Positions 1 through 7,075 of a DNA stretch of 8,017 bases are shown piece by piece. The DNA comes from an uncultured bacterium (GTDB lineage Bacteria; Planctomycetota; DG-23; SLPQ01): NCBI GenBank assembly GCA_937863625.1, contig CALMGO010000108.1, positions 1 through 8,017 on the forward strand, written 5' to 3'. Every line of letters starts with the position of its first letter. The first letter of the stretch is position 1. A model generated the notes under the pieces. That model saw only the letters and a program-made list of their open reading frames with translations. It did not search any database and was not told the DNA's origin. A program made the translations under genes and the position numbers.

Positions 1-1871
1 CCCGCAGGGGCGACGAGGCTGGCTCCTTCGAGGCGGAAGGAGTTGCTGAACTGCAGCATGCGCGACCCGTAAAGCGGTTTGGATATAACGATATACCTGG
101 CGGAGAATTTATTGGCCGCGCTGATAAGGCTGGGCAGGTCGCGGGTGTTGGGCACATCCATCTGGCGGCCCGGCACGCGACGGTACCAGGCGAAGCTCAG
201 ATTGTCGTCCGGGCCGATGAGATAAAGCTCGCCGCGCTTGACGTTGTATTCAAGCCAGTCGGCAATCATCACGGCCTCCCGGCTGGGGCGATGCATTCCG
301 AAAATGTCGAGTGTGTCAAACCTCTGAGCAACGGAGCAGAATGCCAAGAAGCAGGTTACAACAAGAAGGCTCGACTTGTATCTCGGCTTTGGCCAGAGCG
401 CGGCGACACCGGCGCAAAAGTAACCGTAGACCAGCGGCATGTAGGGCAGAACCGAACGCGGAGTGAGAGCAATCTTTGCATAAACTGAAGTAGCGAGGAA
501 GACTGCGACAGCAAACGTGAGTACAAAGGCGCGGCGGTCGCGGTTGGAGTCGAGCAGGACAATGCAGAGTCCGCCAAGCAGAATGCTCCAACCGACCACA
601 GCGCCAACAGGATAGGGTCTCTCTCCCCGCCTGAAACCGATACCGACGTCCCCGATCGGGCTGGCAATCGAAGCGGCCATTCTGCCGGTCCTCTCGCAAC
701 CTTCGAGCAATCCAGTGACGGTATTGAGCACGTCATGCCTACGTATATACGAGGCGATGCCGGAGCGACCCTCGATGTATTCCAACGTGTCCGTTTCCGA
801 ACGGCTGTCGAGCCAGACGTGTCCTAACTTACGGTGACTCACGGGATTGCCATAGCGCGTCACATTCCTCGAAAGAAGAGGCGAGGCGGCGACGAGGAAA
901 ATAAGGAAATAGAGGTAGAAGGCCTTACGGCGAAACGCAGAACCCCTCCAGCGTATGATGGCGGAAACAAGAAAGGCGACAGGAAGAAGTAAGCCGCCAA
1001 GCGAGGTCATGTAGGCAAGACCTGCCAGGAAGGCGCCGGCAAGGAGGGCGCGGAGTTTGTCAAAACCAGTGACAGTTGCGTACAGCGACAGGAGAAAGAG
1101 AGCGGTAAACAGCGGCGTGGCGGAAATGCTGGAAGAGGCGACGACAAAGTCCGTACTCAGGCCGAAAAGCACCGTAGCAACAAGGCCGGGAACAACCCCA
1201 AAGAGGCGACATAGAACGAAAAGCACAACAAGGAGCGCCACGGCCGAGATGGCCGACGATAGTAGTCGAGCTGTTACAAAGAAATCAAGGGATTGGGAGG
1301 CGAAGGGAAGAAGCATTGAGATGTAAAGCGGCTGCTTGTCGTGTTCGCCCCACTGGCCCGAATAGAGAGCCGCGGGGAAACCGGAGGCTCCAAACTGGGC
1401 CTTTGCGCGCACGGCAACTTCGAGGTAACTGATCTCGTCGCGGGCGGGGAAGTAGTTATGCGAGTTGGCACGCGCAAGCAGAAGCCCCGCCATGACAAAC
1501 AAAGCCCCCAGGGCGAAAGCGGCTACGAGACGTTCGGAGGAAGAAAGCGCGCTGATTGAGAAGGCTTTCTCACGCCAGCGCATGACGGCAGGGTTGCGGC
1601 CTATGTAGACTACGGCGACGCTGCCTGCCAGAAGCAGGCAAATGGCAACGAAGACATACGCGAGCGAGGCGTAATTTTCGATATACTCACTGGCGTCGCC
1701 GTGCTGCTGGGAACGCGTCGCGGAAGAGGAAGACTCGATCTGGTCGTAGGTCGGGAGGCGGCTGATCATGTGGCGGCTGACCGTAAGCCCGCCTGCGGCA
1801 GCAACCGCCAGGAGAATGAAGACCGCGATGAGCGCCTTTCGCGCCCGGACGTATTGACCAAGTCGGCTCAT
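1..1871 (-). CDS. GT-C fold membrane glycosyltransferase, GT39/ArnT-like (3' end off the window)
   Basis: Reading the minus strand from the ATG at 1871, the frame stays open to base 1: 623 codons plus two bases, with no stop. The product is a polytopic membrane protein. Two extra N-terminal helices (about residues 13-30 and 68-91) are separated by a serine-rich polar loop. A third helix (about 113-133) leads into an ARDEISYLE segment at 143-151, and GEHDKQPLY follows at 175-183. An acidic DE pair after a helix, followed by a (K/H)xPLY loop, is the usual first-loop signature of PMT/ArnT-type (GT39, PF13231-like) enzymes, which move sugars from polyprenyl-phosphate carriers to acceptors on the outer face of the inner membrane. 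Further helices lie at about 197-240, 251-268, 275-307, 317-333, 422-440, 447-465, 472-492 and 500-514. A soluble tail follows. An AGGAGG lies 13 bases before the ATG, a long spacing. Family assignment is fairly safe; donor and acceptor are unknown. Confidence 0.8.
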   Translation of the reverse strand, partial: MSRLGQYVRARKALIAVFILLAVAAAGGLTVSRHMISRLPTYDQIESSSSATRSQQHGDASEYIENYASLAYVFVAICLLLAGSVAVVYIGRNPAVMRWREKAFSISALSSSERLVAAFALGALFVMAGLLLARANSHNYFPARDEISYLEVAVRAKAQFGASGFPAALYSGQWGEHDKQPLYISMLLPFASQSLDFFVTARLLSSAISAVALLVVLFVLCRLFGVVPGLVATVLFGLSTDFVVASSSISATPLFTALFLLSLYATVTGFDKLRALLAGAFLAGLAYMTSLGGLLLPVAFLVSAIIRWRGSAFRRKAFYLYFLIFLVAASPLLSRNVTRYGNPVSHRKLGHVWLDSRSETDTLEYIEGRSGIASYIRRHDVLNTVTGLLEGCERTGRMAASIASPIGDVGIGFRRGERPYPVGAVVGWSILLGGLCIVLLDSNRDRRAFVLTFAVAVFLATSVYAKIALTPRSVLPYMPLVYGYFCAGVAALWPKPRYKSSLLVVTCFLAFCSVAQRFDTLDIFGMHRPSREAVMIADWLEYNVKRGELYLIGPDDNLSFAWYRRVPGRQMDVPNTRDLPSLISAANKFSARYIVISKPLYGSRMLQFSNSFRLEGASLVAPA

Positions 1872-1923
1872 CGGGTTATGCGTCCCTCCTGACGCGGCAA
1901 ACAGCGGCTGTCAACCGTGACCG

Positions 1924-1952
1924 ATTATAAACGATTGCATGGCGCCGGTGAA
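1924..1952 (-). promoter_or_regulatory. Candidate sigma-70 promoter of the GT39-like gene
   Basis: On the minus strand TTCACC (1952-1947) and a perfect TATAAT (1929-1924) are separated by 17 bases. The -35 box matches the consensus at 4 of 6 positions and the -10 box at 6 of 6. Transcription would start near 1917, giving a leader of about 46 bases that contains the AGGAGG ribosome site. This is read from sequence only. Confidence 0.5.
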
Positions 1953-1981
1953 GCGAAATGCGGCCGCGAAGGGCCAAGACC

Positions 1982-2009
1982 TTGACATAAGACATCTCGC
2001 CGATAGGAT
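1982..2009 (+). promoter_or_regulatory. Candidate sigma-70 promoter of eno
   Basis: TTGACA (1982-1987) is a perfect -35 box. After a 16-base spacer comes TAGGAT (2004-2009), a 4 of 6 match to the -10 consensus. A start near 2016 would give eno a leader of about 77 bases. It sits back to back with the promoter candidate of the opposite gene, so the 221-base gap 1872-2092 is a divergent promoter region. Confidence 0.5.
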
Positions 2010-2031
2010 ATCGGGAAGTAAGTGCAGCCCA

Positions 2032-2068
2032 GCCGCGGGCGGGTTCAGCGGCGCCCGGAAGCGTTTTT
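2032..2068 (+). promoter_or_regulatory. GC-rich hairpin or pseudoknot-like element in the eno leader, followed by a T run
   Basis: CGGGCG (2036-2041) pairs perfectly with CGCCCG (2052-2057) around a 10-base loop, and TTTTT follows at 2064-2068. A second, interleaved pairing is possible between GCCGC (2032-2036) and GCGGC (2048-2052). The two stems share only one base on each side, so they could alternate or nest as an H-type pseudoknot. The element lies between the candidate eno promoter and its ribosome site. An attenuator role is inference; chance pairing in GC-rich DNA is possible, and the T run starts six bases after the stem, further than in a typical terminator. Confidence 0.25.
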
Positions 2069-2092
2069 CAAACATCTCACAAGGAGAAAGAA

Positions 2093-3370
2093 ATGACCTA
2101 CATTGTTGAGACAAAGGCCCGCGAGATTCTCGACAGCCGAGGAAACCCGACCGTCGAGGTCGACGTGGTGCTTGAGAGCGGGGCATTCGGGCGGGCGGCT
2201 GTGCCGTCGGGAGCATCCACAGGAGCACACGAGGCGGTTGAACTGCGCGACGGCGACAAGTCGCGCTACATGGGCAAGGGAGTCAGCAAAGCGGTGGCGA
2301 ATGTCAATGACGTAATCGCGCCGCGGATAGAGGGGTTTGACGCGCTTGACCAGCGAGGTCTGGACAACTTTCTAATCGACCTTGACGGTACTGAGAACAA
2401 GGCCGAACTCGGGGCCAACGCGATACTGGGCGTGTCTCTTGCGGCGGCGAAAGCTACGGCAGTCGCGTGCGGACTTCCGCTTTTCAAGTACCTCGGCGGG
2501 CCGGCTGCCAGCATGCTTCCAGTGCCGATGATGAACATCATCAACGGCGGCAAGCATGCCGACAACAACGTGGACCTGCAGGAATTCATGATCATGCCGT
2601 TCGGGGCGCCGAACTTCAAGGAATGCATCCGGATGGGCGCGGAGGTATTTCACAGCCTCAAGAGCGTCTTGAAGGCAAAGGGCTATAACACGGCCGTCGG
2701 AGACGAGGGGGGATTTGCCCCGGATCTCAAGGCAAACAGCGAGGCCGTAGAGGTAATTCTTCAGGCGATCGAGAAGGCAGGCTACAAACCGGGCAAGGAT
2801 GTATGGCTGGCGCTGGACCCGGCTTCGACGGAAATTTACAAGGACGGCAAGTACGTTCTCGAGTCGGAGGGAAAGACACTCTCCAGCGAGGAAATGGTTG
2901 AGTTCTATGTTGAATGGGTCGATAAATATCCCATCCGCTCAATCGAAGACGGCATGGCTGAGGACGACTGGGCGGGGTGGCAGCTTTTGACAAAGAAGGT
3001 CGGCGATAAGGTCCAGCTTGTGGGCGACGATCTCTTTGTGACCAATACCAAACGGTTGGCCAAGGGCATTGAGACAGGGGCGGCGAACTCGGTTCTTATC
3101 AAGCTGAACCAGATCGGCACGCTCACTGAGACGCTCGACTGCATAGAGATGGCCAAGCGGGCGGGTTGGACGGCGGTGGTGAGCCACCGTAGCGGCGAGA
3201 CGGAGGACTCGACAATCGCCGACGTGGTGGTGGCGACGGGCACGGGGCAGATCAAGACCGGCAGCGCCTGCAGGACCGACCGGATATGCAAGTACAATCA
3301 GTTGCTCCGGATTGAAGAGCAGCTGGGAGAAACAGCCAAGTTTGGGGCCCAGGTATGGAAAAAGCGGTAA
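2093..3370 (+). CDS. eno: Enolase (phosphopyruvate hydratase)
   Basis: A 425-residue cytoplasmic glycolytic enzyme that interconverts 2-phosphoglycerate and phosphoenolpyruvate with Mg2+. The full length matches bacterial enolases (about 420-435 residues). Visible family motifs, in order: the mobile substrate loop SGASTGAHEAVELRDGD (39-55), KHADN (154-158), GDEGG with the general acid Glu205, metal ligands Asp242 (ALDPAS), Glu285 (IEDGMAEDDW) and Asp312 (VGDDLFVTN), catalytic Lys337 (LIKLNQIGTLTET), and SHRSGETEDSTIAD (364-377) followed by Lys388 in QIKTGSACRTDR. All key residues are present. The ATG start is supported by AAGGAG at 2081-2086, six bases upstream. The gene's last 16 bases overlap the first possible start of the downstream ftsB-like gene, suggesting one transcript. 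Confidence 0.98.
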   Translation: MTYIVETKAREILDSRGNPTVEVDVVLESGAFGRAAVPSGASTGAHEAVELRDGDKSRYMGKGVSKAVANVNDVIAPRIEGFDALDQRGLDNFLIDLDGTENKAELGANAILGVSLAAAKATAVACGLPLFKYLGGPAASMLPVPMMNIINGGKHADNNVDLQEFMIMPFGAPNFKECIRMGAEVFHSLKSVLKAKGYNTAVGDEGGFAPDLKANSEAVEVILQAIEKAGYKPGKDVWLALDPASTEIYKDGKYVLESEGKTLSSEEMVEFYVEWVDKYPIRSIEDGMAEDDWAGWQLLTKKVGDKVQLVGDDLFVTNTKRLAKGIETGAANSVLIKLNQIGTLTETLDCIEMAKRAGWTAVVSHRSGETEDSTIADVVVATGTGQIKTGSACRTDRICKYNQLLRIEEQLGETAKFGAQVWKKR

Positions 3371-3861
3371 CCCTGTTCGCATCCCGCCGGAAGGACGCGG
3401 ACTTCATGTTCTGGCTTCTTTTGGCCACGGGGTTGCTTTTGTTCGCGATAGTGACTATTCCTGAGGGGGCGCGGCGCAGCCGCGCCCTCGCTCAGGATTT
3501 AGAGAGAGCCCGCCGGATTACAGCAGGTCTTGAATCCACGAATGAGATGCTTACCCAAAGGGAACGTGCACTGAGGGGAGACCCGTTTTTCACCGAGGCA
3601 GTGCTCCGCACAAAGCTAAAATACACCCGTCCGGGTGAGCAGGAAATCAGAACGGGGCTTCCGGCCGGGGCGGCGCTGGTTGAAACGCCGATCGTGGCAT
3701 CTTTTGTGCCCGGCGGAGCAGAGGAAAAGAAGCTCCCGACACGGGTGGCAGACTGGGCGCTTTTTGCAGCGTCAGTACTACTGGTGGCAGGAGCGTTTAT
3801 CCTTTTTGACCATCCATCGACGACGGAGTCTCGCTTTCGGGCTGCTGGAGCTCGAGAATAA
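3355..3861 (+). CDS. ftsB: Septum formation initiator family protein (FtsB/DivIC type) with an extra C-terminal membrane helix
   Basis: Predicted 168-residue bitopic or bi-spanning division protein. A short basic N-terminus (RRKD, 11-14) precedes membrane helix 1 (about 18-35). A charged, heptad-like segment (about 38-74) looks like a coiled coil. Then comes LRTKLKYTRPGEQEI (84-98), matching the conserved C-terminal xRPGE motif of the DivIC/FtsB family, which links FtsL and FtsQ in the divisome. The position directly after eno is the same as for ftsB in many proteobacteria. Unusually, about 75 residues follow the motif, including a second hydrophobic helix (134-151). E. coli FtsB is near 100 residues with one helix. 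The start is uncertain: ATG 3355 overlaps eno by 16 bases and has no clear ribosome site, whereas ATG 3406 (residue 18) has GGAAGGA ten bases upstream but would remove the basic N-terminus. The last 65 bases overlap the convergent acetyltransferase gene. Confidence 0.75.
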   Translation: MEKAVTLFASRRKDADFMFWLLLATGLLLFAIVTIPEGARRSRALAQDLERARRITAGLESTNEMLTQRERALRGDPFFTEAVLRTKLKYTRPGEQEIRTGLPAGAALVETPIVASFVPGGAEEKKLPTRVADWALFAASVLLVAGAFILFDHPSTTESRFRAAGARE

Positions 3862-4327
3862 GGGCGGTCTCGTCGCAATCCGGAAACATAGGGCACTTAA
3901 TACAATCGGACCACACCTTGTGGGGCAATTCGTCCTTTGAAATCAGGCTGTATCCCATCTCTTTGAAGAAACCGGGCTGAAATGTAAGGGCGAAAATCCG
4001 TTTGATGCCCATGCGAACGGCCTCATCGCGGCAAGCGGCGACGAGCAATGCACCGAGCCCCTGTTTCTGGTAGCCTTCGGCGACAGCAAGGGCGCGGACC
4101 TCGGCGAGGTCGGCCCAGAACATATGGAGGGCGGCCGAACCTATGACCGCCCCCCCCTTTTCGATGACGAAAAAGTCCCTTATGTTTTCGTATATTTCCG
4201 AGAGCGAACGCGAGAGCATAAGGCGCTGGCCGGCAAAATGGTTGACCAGCGCCTGAATCGCGGGCACATCGGCCATGTTGGCCTTACGGATGACCTGCGC
4301 CGTGACGCCTGATGAAGAGTCAGCCAT
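3797..4327 (-). CDS. GNAT N-acetyltransferase, stand-alone N-acetylglutamate synthase-like
   Basis: A 176-residue cytoplasmic GNAT-fold protein. VIRKANMADVPAIQALV (12-28) is the usual first strand and helix. The acetyl-CoA site is LAVAEGYQKQGLGALLV (80-96) with the Q-x-x-G-x-G element at 87-92. FALTFQPGFFKEMGY (112-126) matches the late strand and helix of the ArgA-type GNAT domain. LPHKVWSDCIKCPMFPDCDE (134-153) is typical of short, single-domain acetylglutamate synthase-like proteins, which lack the amino-acid-kinase domain of E. coli ArgA and acetylate glutamate as the first step of arginine synthesis. Three cysteines (142, 145, 151) form a compact cluster that could bind metal (inference). 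The gene follows the aminotransferase with an 8-base overlap and has no strong ribosome site, so translational coupling is likely. Its polar tail overlaps the ftsB-like gene. Substrate is inferred from family resemblance. Confidence 0.8.
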   Translation of the reverse strand: MADSSSGVTAQVIRKANMADVPAIQALVNHFAGQRLMLSRSLSEIYENIRDFFVIEKGGAVIGSAALHMFWADLAEVRALAVAEGYQKQGLGALLVAACRDEAVRMGIKRIFALTFQPGFFKEMGYSLISKDELPHKVWSDCIKCPMFPDCDETALILELQQPESETPSSMDGQKG

Positions 4328-5456
4328 TTATCAGCACTTTCTGGGCCGCGGCGACTCCCGAGCCGAGCGCCACTTTGTGCCCCATTTCGGAGAGAGCCAT
4401 CTCAATTGCCGCGATGGCGGTAATGACGTCGAACTGATCCATGTATCCCATGGTGGCAATACGGATGATCTTGCCGGTAAGGGGCCCCTGCCCTCCGGCG
4501 ACGGTGACGCCGTATTTGTCCGCGAGGATTTTGGCGAGCGCTTTTCCGTCAATGCCTTCGGGCAGTACGATAGCGGTCACGGCGTCCGAGGGGACCTTTG
4601 AAAGGAGCTTGAGGCCCATGGCCTCGACGGCGGCTCTGGCAGCTCTGGCAAGGAGCTTATGCCGGGCCATTACTGCGTCCATACCCTCATCAAGAATCAT
4701 CTTTGTGGCGGCACAGAGAGCGCGGATCATGCTGACGGCCGAGGTGTAAGGCGTGTCGTTCTTTTCGGCGGCCTTGCGTGCCTTTATGAGGTCGAAGTAG
4801 TAGGCGGTCCGCTTTGTCTTTTCGATGACGGCCCAGGCCTTCTTGCTGACGCTGATGAAGGCGAGCCCCGGCGGAAGCATGAGGGCTTTCTGTGAGCCTA
4901 CGACGAGCATGTCAACGCCCCACTCGTCGGTGTGGCACTCGACAGCGCCGACACCCGAAATGCCGTCGACAACAAGAAGCGCCGCTGTGGGAGCAACGAC
5001 CTTGCCGAGGGCCTGGATATCCTGAACGGAAGCAGTCGAGGTCTCGCAGAGCGTGGCGTAGACGGCCTTGGTGTCGGGATTGGCGGCGAGCATTTCGGCG
5101 ACATCATCAGCTGCGGGCCCCTCGCCCCATTCGACCTTGAGGACGATGGGCGTGCCGCCGTAGGCCTTTACAAGCTCGGTCCAGCGTTCGCCGAATTTAC
5201 CGCCTTCGATGGTGATGGCCTTATCGCCGGGGCCGATGACGTTGGCAACAGAAGCCTCCATGGCGCCGGTACCCGACGCGGCCATAATGAAGACATCGGC
5301 CTCCGTGCGGAAGATCTTTTTGAGGTCGGCCGCGGCCTGTGCAAGATAGTTCTGAAATTCCTTCGTGCGGTGATGGATAATCTCCTGGGCTAAGGCAAGT
5401 CGAACCTCCTGAGGGACCGGGCTCGGGCCGGGAGTTGCAAGATAGCTTTTTTTCAT
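4320..5456 (-). CDS. Class V PLP-dependent aminotransferase, alanine/serine--glyoxylate aminotransferase family
   Basis: A 378-residue cytoplasmic enzyme of fold type I, class V. It starts with the family hallmark LATPGPSPVP (6-15), then HHRTKEF (28-34, the substrate-entry region) and MAASGTGAMEAS (58-69, phosphate-binding turn). VVDGISGVGAVE (162-173) holds Asp164, which should contact the pyridine nitrogen. VGSQKALMLPPGLAF (186-200) holds the PLP-binding Lys190. RIATMGYMDQFD (332-343) supplies Arg332, the expected carboxylate-binding residue. Members move amino groups between alanine, serine or related donors and glyoxylate or pyruvate; which pair this one uses cannot be told. The ATG at 5456 is chosen over a GTG at 5492 because GAAAGGA lies eight bases upstream and MKKSYLATPGP is the normal N-terminus. 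It heads a two-gene unit with the acetyltransferase and could share a role in amino-acid or amino-group metabolism (inference). Confidence 0.9.
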   Translation of the reverse strand: MKKSYLATPGPSPVPQEVRLALAQEIIHHRTKEFQNYLAQAAADLKKIFRTEADVFIMAASGTGAMEASVANVIGPGDKAITIEGGKFGERWTELVKAYGGTPIVLKVEWGEGPAADDVAEMLAANPDTKAVYATLCETSTASVQDIQALGKVVAPTAALLVVDGISGVGAVECHTDEWGVDMLVVGSQKALMLPPGLAFISVSKKAWAVIEKTKRTAYYFDLIKARKAAEKNDTPYTSAVSMIRALCAATKMILDEGMDAVMARHKLLARAARAAVEAMGLKLLSKVPSDAVTAIVLPEGIDGKALAKILADKYGVTVAGGQGPLTGKIIRIATMGYMDQFDVITAIAAIEMALSEMGHKVALGSGVAAAQKVLING

Positions 5457-5544
5457 CGTGGCAATCCTTTCAAGAAAACGGAATAGGAGCACGCATTGTT
5501 TTTCAGTCAGGAAATCAAAAATGGGTTGTTTCTAAGGTCTATAT

Positions 5545-5562
5545 CCGGGCCGGGGGGCCCGG
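5545..5562. repeat. GC-only inverted repeat in the clpX-aminotransferase gap
   Basis: CCGGGCC (5545-5551) and GGCCCGG (5556-5562) form a perfect seven-pair stem around GGGG. It sits in the 224-base gap 5457-5680, between the stop of clpX and the start of the aminotransferase, both on the minus strand. No T run follows it directly on either strand; on the minus strand a TTTTT occurs about 22 bases beyond the stem. It could weakly slow or end clpX transcription, or protect the 3' end of its mRNA, but it is not a canonical intrinsic terminator. I see no convincing gene or promoter in the rest of the gap. Confidence 0.4.
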
Positions 5563-5680
5563 GAGGAAGAACCGCAGGAAAAGGAGCAGGAGAGGACATC
5601 AGCGCTGCAGAGTACGGGGTGACGAAATGCGGAATCCCGGGGCAGGACATCAAGGCAAATTGTGGCGATGTCATACATCC

Positions 5681-6952
5681 TCAGGCGCTCTCCTTCTTGC
5701 GACCTTCCTTGCGTTTGCCGAAAAGGCTTTCCTCTCCCCTGACAACCTTGGGCGTGAGCGTGTAGGTGGCCCCCTTCTCACGTTCCTCGGGCAGGGCGTA
5801 CATGACATCAAGCATAATCTCTTCGACGATTGTACGCAAGGCCCTTGCACCGGTTTTTCTTTCGAGGGCCTTGCGGGCGATTTCACGAAGCGCCGCGTCG
5901 GTAACCTCGAGGGTGGCCCCCTCCATCTCGAAAAAGCGCTGATACTGCCGGAAAAGGGCGTTCTTGGGCTCGGTCATAACACGGGTGAGGTCGTCCTCGC
6001 TCAAAGGCATGAGCGAGCACATGACCGGCAGGCGACCGACAAATTCGGGTATCATGCCATATTCGAGGACATCGTCGGTCGTAACGTGTTCGAGGCAGAA
6101 GGCGAGGCTTTCGCCGTCCACAACAGGCGTACCATCGTTATGGCGGAAACCTATGCGCTGTTTGCCGAGGCGTCTGGAGATAATCTGCTCGAGGCCGGAG
6201 AAAGTGCCTCCACAGATGAAGAGAATCTGGCTGGTGTCGATCTGGATATACTGCTGCTCAGGGTGCTTGCGGCCGCCCTGGGGAGGGACATTTGCCATGG
6301 TGCCTTCGAGCATCTTCAGCAGGGCCTGCTGGACGCCCTCGCCTGAGACATCCCGTGTGATGGAGACGTTGTGGCTGGTGCGAGCGATCTTGTCGATTTC
6401 GTCAATGTAAATGATGCCACGCTCGGCGGCTTCGATGTCGAAATCGGCGTTCTGGATGAGGCGCAGAAGAAGGTTTTCGACGTCCTCGCCGACATAGCCG
6501 GCCTCCGTGAGCGTCGTGGCGTCGCCGATGGCAAACGGCACGTGCAGGATACGGGCGAGAGTCTGAGCTATGAGCGTCTTGCCGCAGCCGGTCGGGCCTA
6601 TGAGGAGAACGTTGCTCTTGTCGATCTCGACGTCATCGCGCCCGACACGAGAGACGAGGCGTTTGTAATGGTTGTGGACTGAGACGGCAAGGACGCGCTT
6701 GGCACGCTCCTGGCCGACGACATACTTGTCCAGCTCACCCTTGAGCACCGAGGGGGCCGGAATATGATCGAAAGGCAGGGCCTTTATGGCTCTGGAACGC
6801 TTTTCCTGCTGGAAAAGGGTATGGCAGAAATCCGCGCATTCGCGGCATATGTAGACGCCCGGAGGGCCGGCAAGGAGCGGACCGACCTCAGCAAAGGTCT
6901 TTTTACAGAAGGAACAGTGTTCCTTTTCGTCATTGGTCTTTTTCGGCGGCAT
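5681..6952 (-). CDS. clpX: ATP-dependent Clp protease ATP-binding subunit ClpX
   Basis: A AAA+ unfoldase of 423 residues, the normal ClpX length. It unfolds tagged proteins and feeds them to ClpP in the cytoplasm. The N-terminal zinc domain shows HCSFCKK (Cys13, Cys16) and CRECADFC (Cys36, Cys39). Walker A is GPTGCGKT (about 119-126), the pore loop is GYVGEDVEN (about 152-160), and Walker B is IIYIDEIDK (about 180-188). The RKH loop (GGRKHP, about 227-232) and the IGF tripeptide (about 268-270) that docks on ClpP are present, so ClpP partnership is expected although clpP is not in this window. The arginine-finger region PEFVGRLP and the sensor-2 motif KTGARALR are intact. The start is taken at ATG 6952, with purine-rich AGGGAAGG just upstream and MPPKK preceding the zinc finger. 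ATG 6970, six codons earlier, is possible. Bases beyond that do not look like ClpX. Confidence 0.97.
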   Translation of the reverse strand: MPPKKTNDEKEHCSFCKKTFAEVGPLLAGPPGVYICRECADFCHTLFQQEKRSRAIKALPFDHIPAPSVLKGELDKYVVGQERAKRVLAVSVHNHYKRLVSRVGRDDVEIDKSNVLLIGPTGCGKTLIAQTLARILHVPFAIGDATTLTEAGYVGEDVENLLLRLIQNADFDIEAAERGIIYIDEIDKIARTSHNVSITRDVSGEGVQQALLKMLEGTMANVPPQGGRKHPEQQYIQIDTSQILFICGGTFSGLEQIISRRLGKQRIGFRHNDGTPVVDGESLAFCLEHVTTDDVLEYGMIPEFVGRLPVMCSLMPLSEDDLTRVMTEPKNALFRQYQRFFEMEGATLEVTDAALREIARKALERKTGARALRTIVEEIMLDVMYALPEEREKGATYTLTPKVVRGEESLFGKRKEGRKKESA

Positions 6953-6972
6953 CCGCCCTTCCCTATCCATAG

Positions 6973-7014
6973 AGTATAGATAACACCACATAAATGGTAT
7001 TGCCAAAGGGTCAA
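6973..7014 (-). promoter_or_regulatory. Weak promoter candidates upstream of clpX
   Basis: The region before clpX is AT-rich compared with its surroundings. On the minus strand TTGACC (7014-7009) is a 5 of 6 match to a -35 box, with TATGTG (6992-6987) 16 bases later. TATACT (6978-6973) is a 5 of 6 match to a -10 box but lacks a good -35 at the right distance. A promoter here is expected because the neighbour is divergent, but I cannot decide which boxes are used. Confidence 0.3.
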
Positions 7015-7075
7015 ATGTCAAGTTGTAAAGGTGCGAGTGGTGGACAGCCGCGGCGGATTCGGACGGCGACCACAA

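Noticed and set aside
316..736. Two medium minus-strand frames inside the GT39-like gene
   Set aside because: They are out of frame with the 623-codon membrane protein, which covers the same bases with a consistent helix pattern.
5593..5652. AGGACATCA occurring twice, 51 bases apart
   Set aside because: A nine-base repeat in two copies is within chance and has no further structure around it.
5532..5678. Minus-strand 48-codon frame starting two bases after the clpX stop, with AAGGAG eleven bases upstream
   Set aside because: The product is Cys/Ser-rich with no helix or domain pattern and reads through the GC hairpin; the purine-rich site lies within the clpX coding end. Too weak to annotate.
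5435..6346. Long open plus-strand frame of 303 codons
   Set aside because: It lies antisense to clpX and the start of the aminotransferase, both of which carry full catalytic motifs, and its own translation has no recognisable domain.
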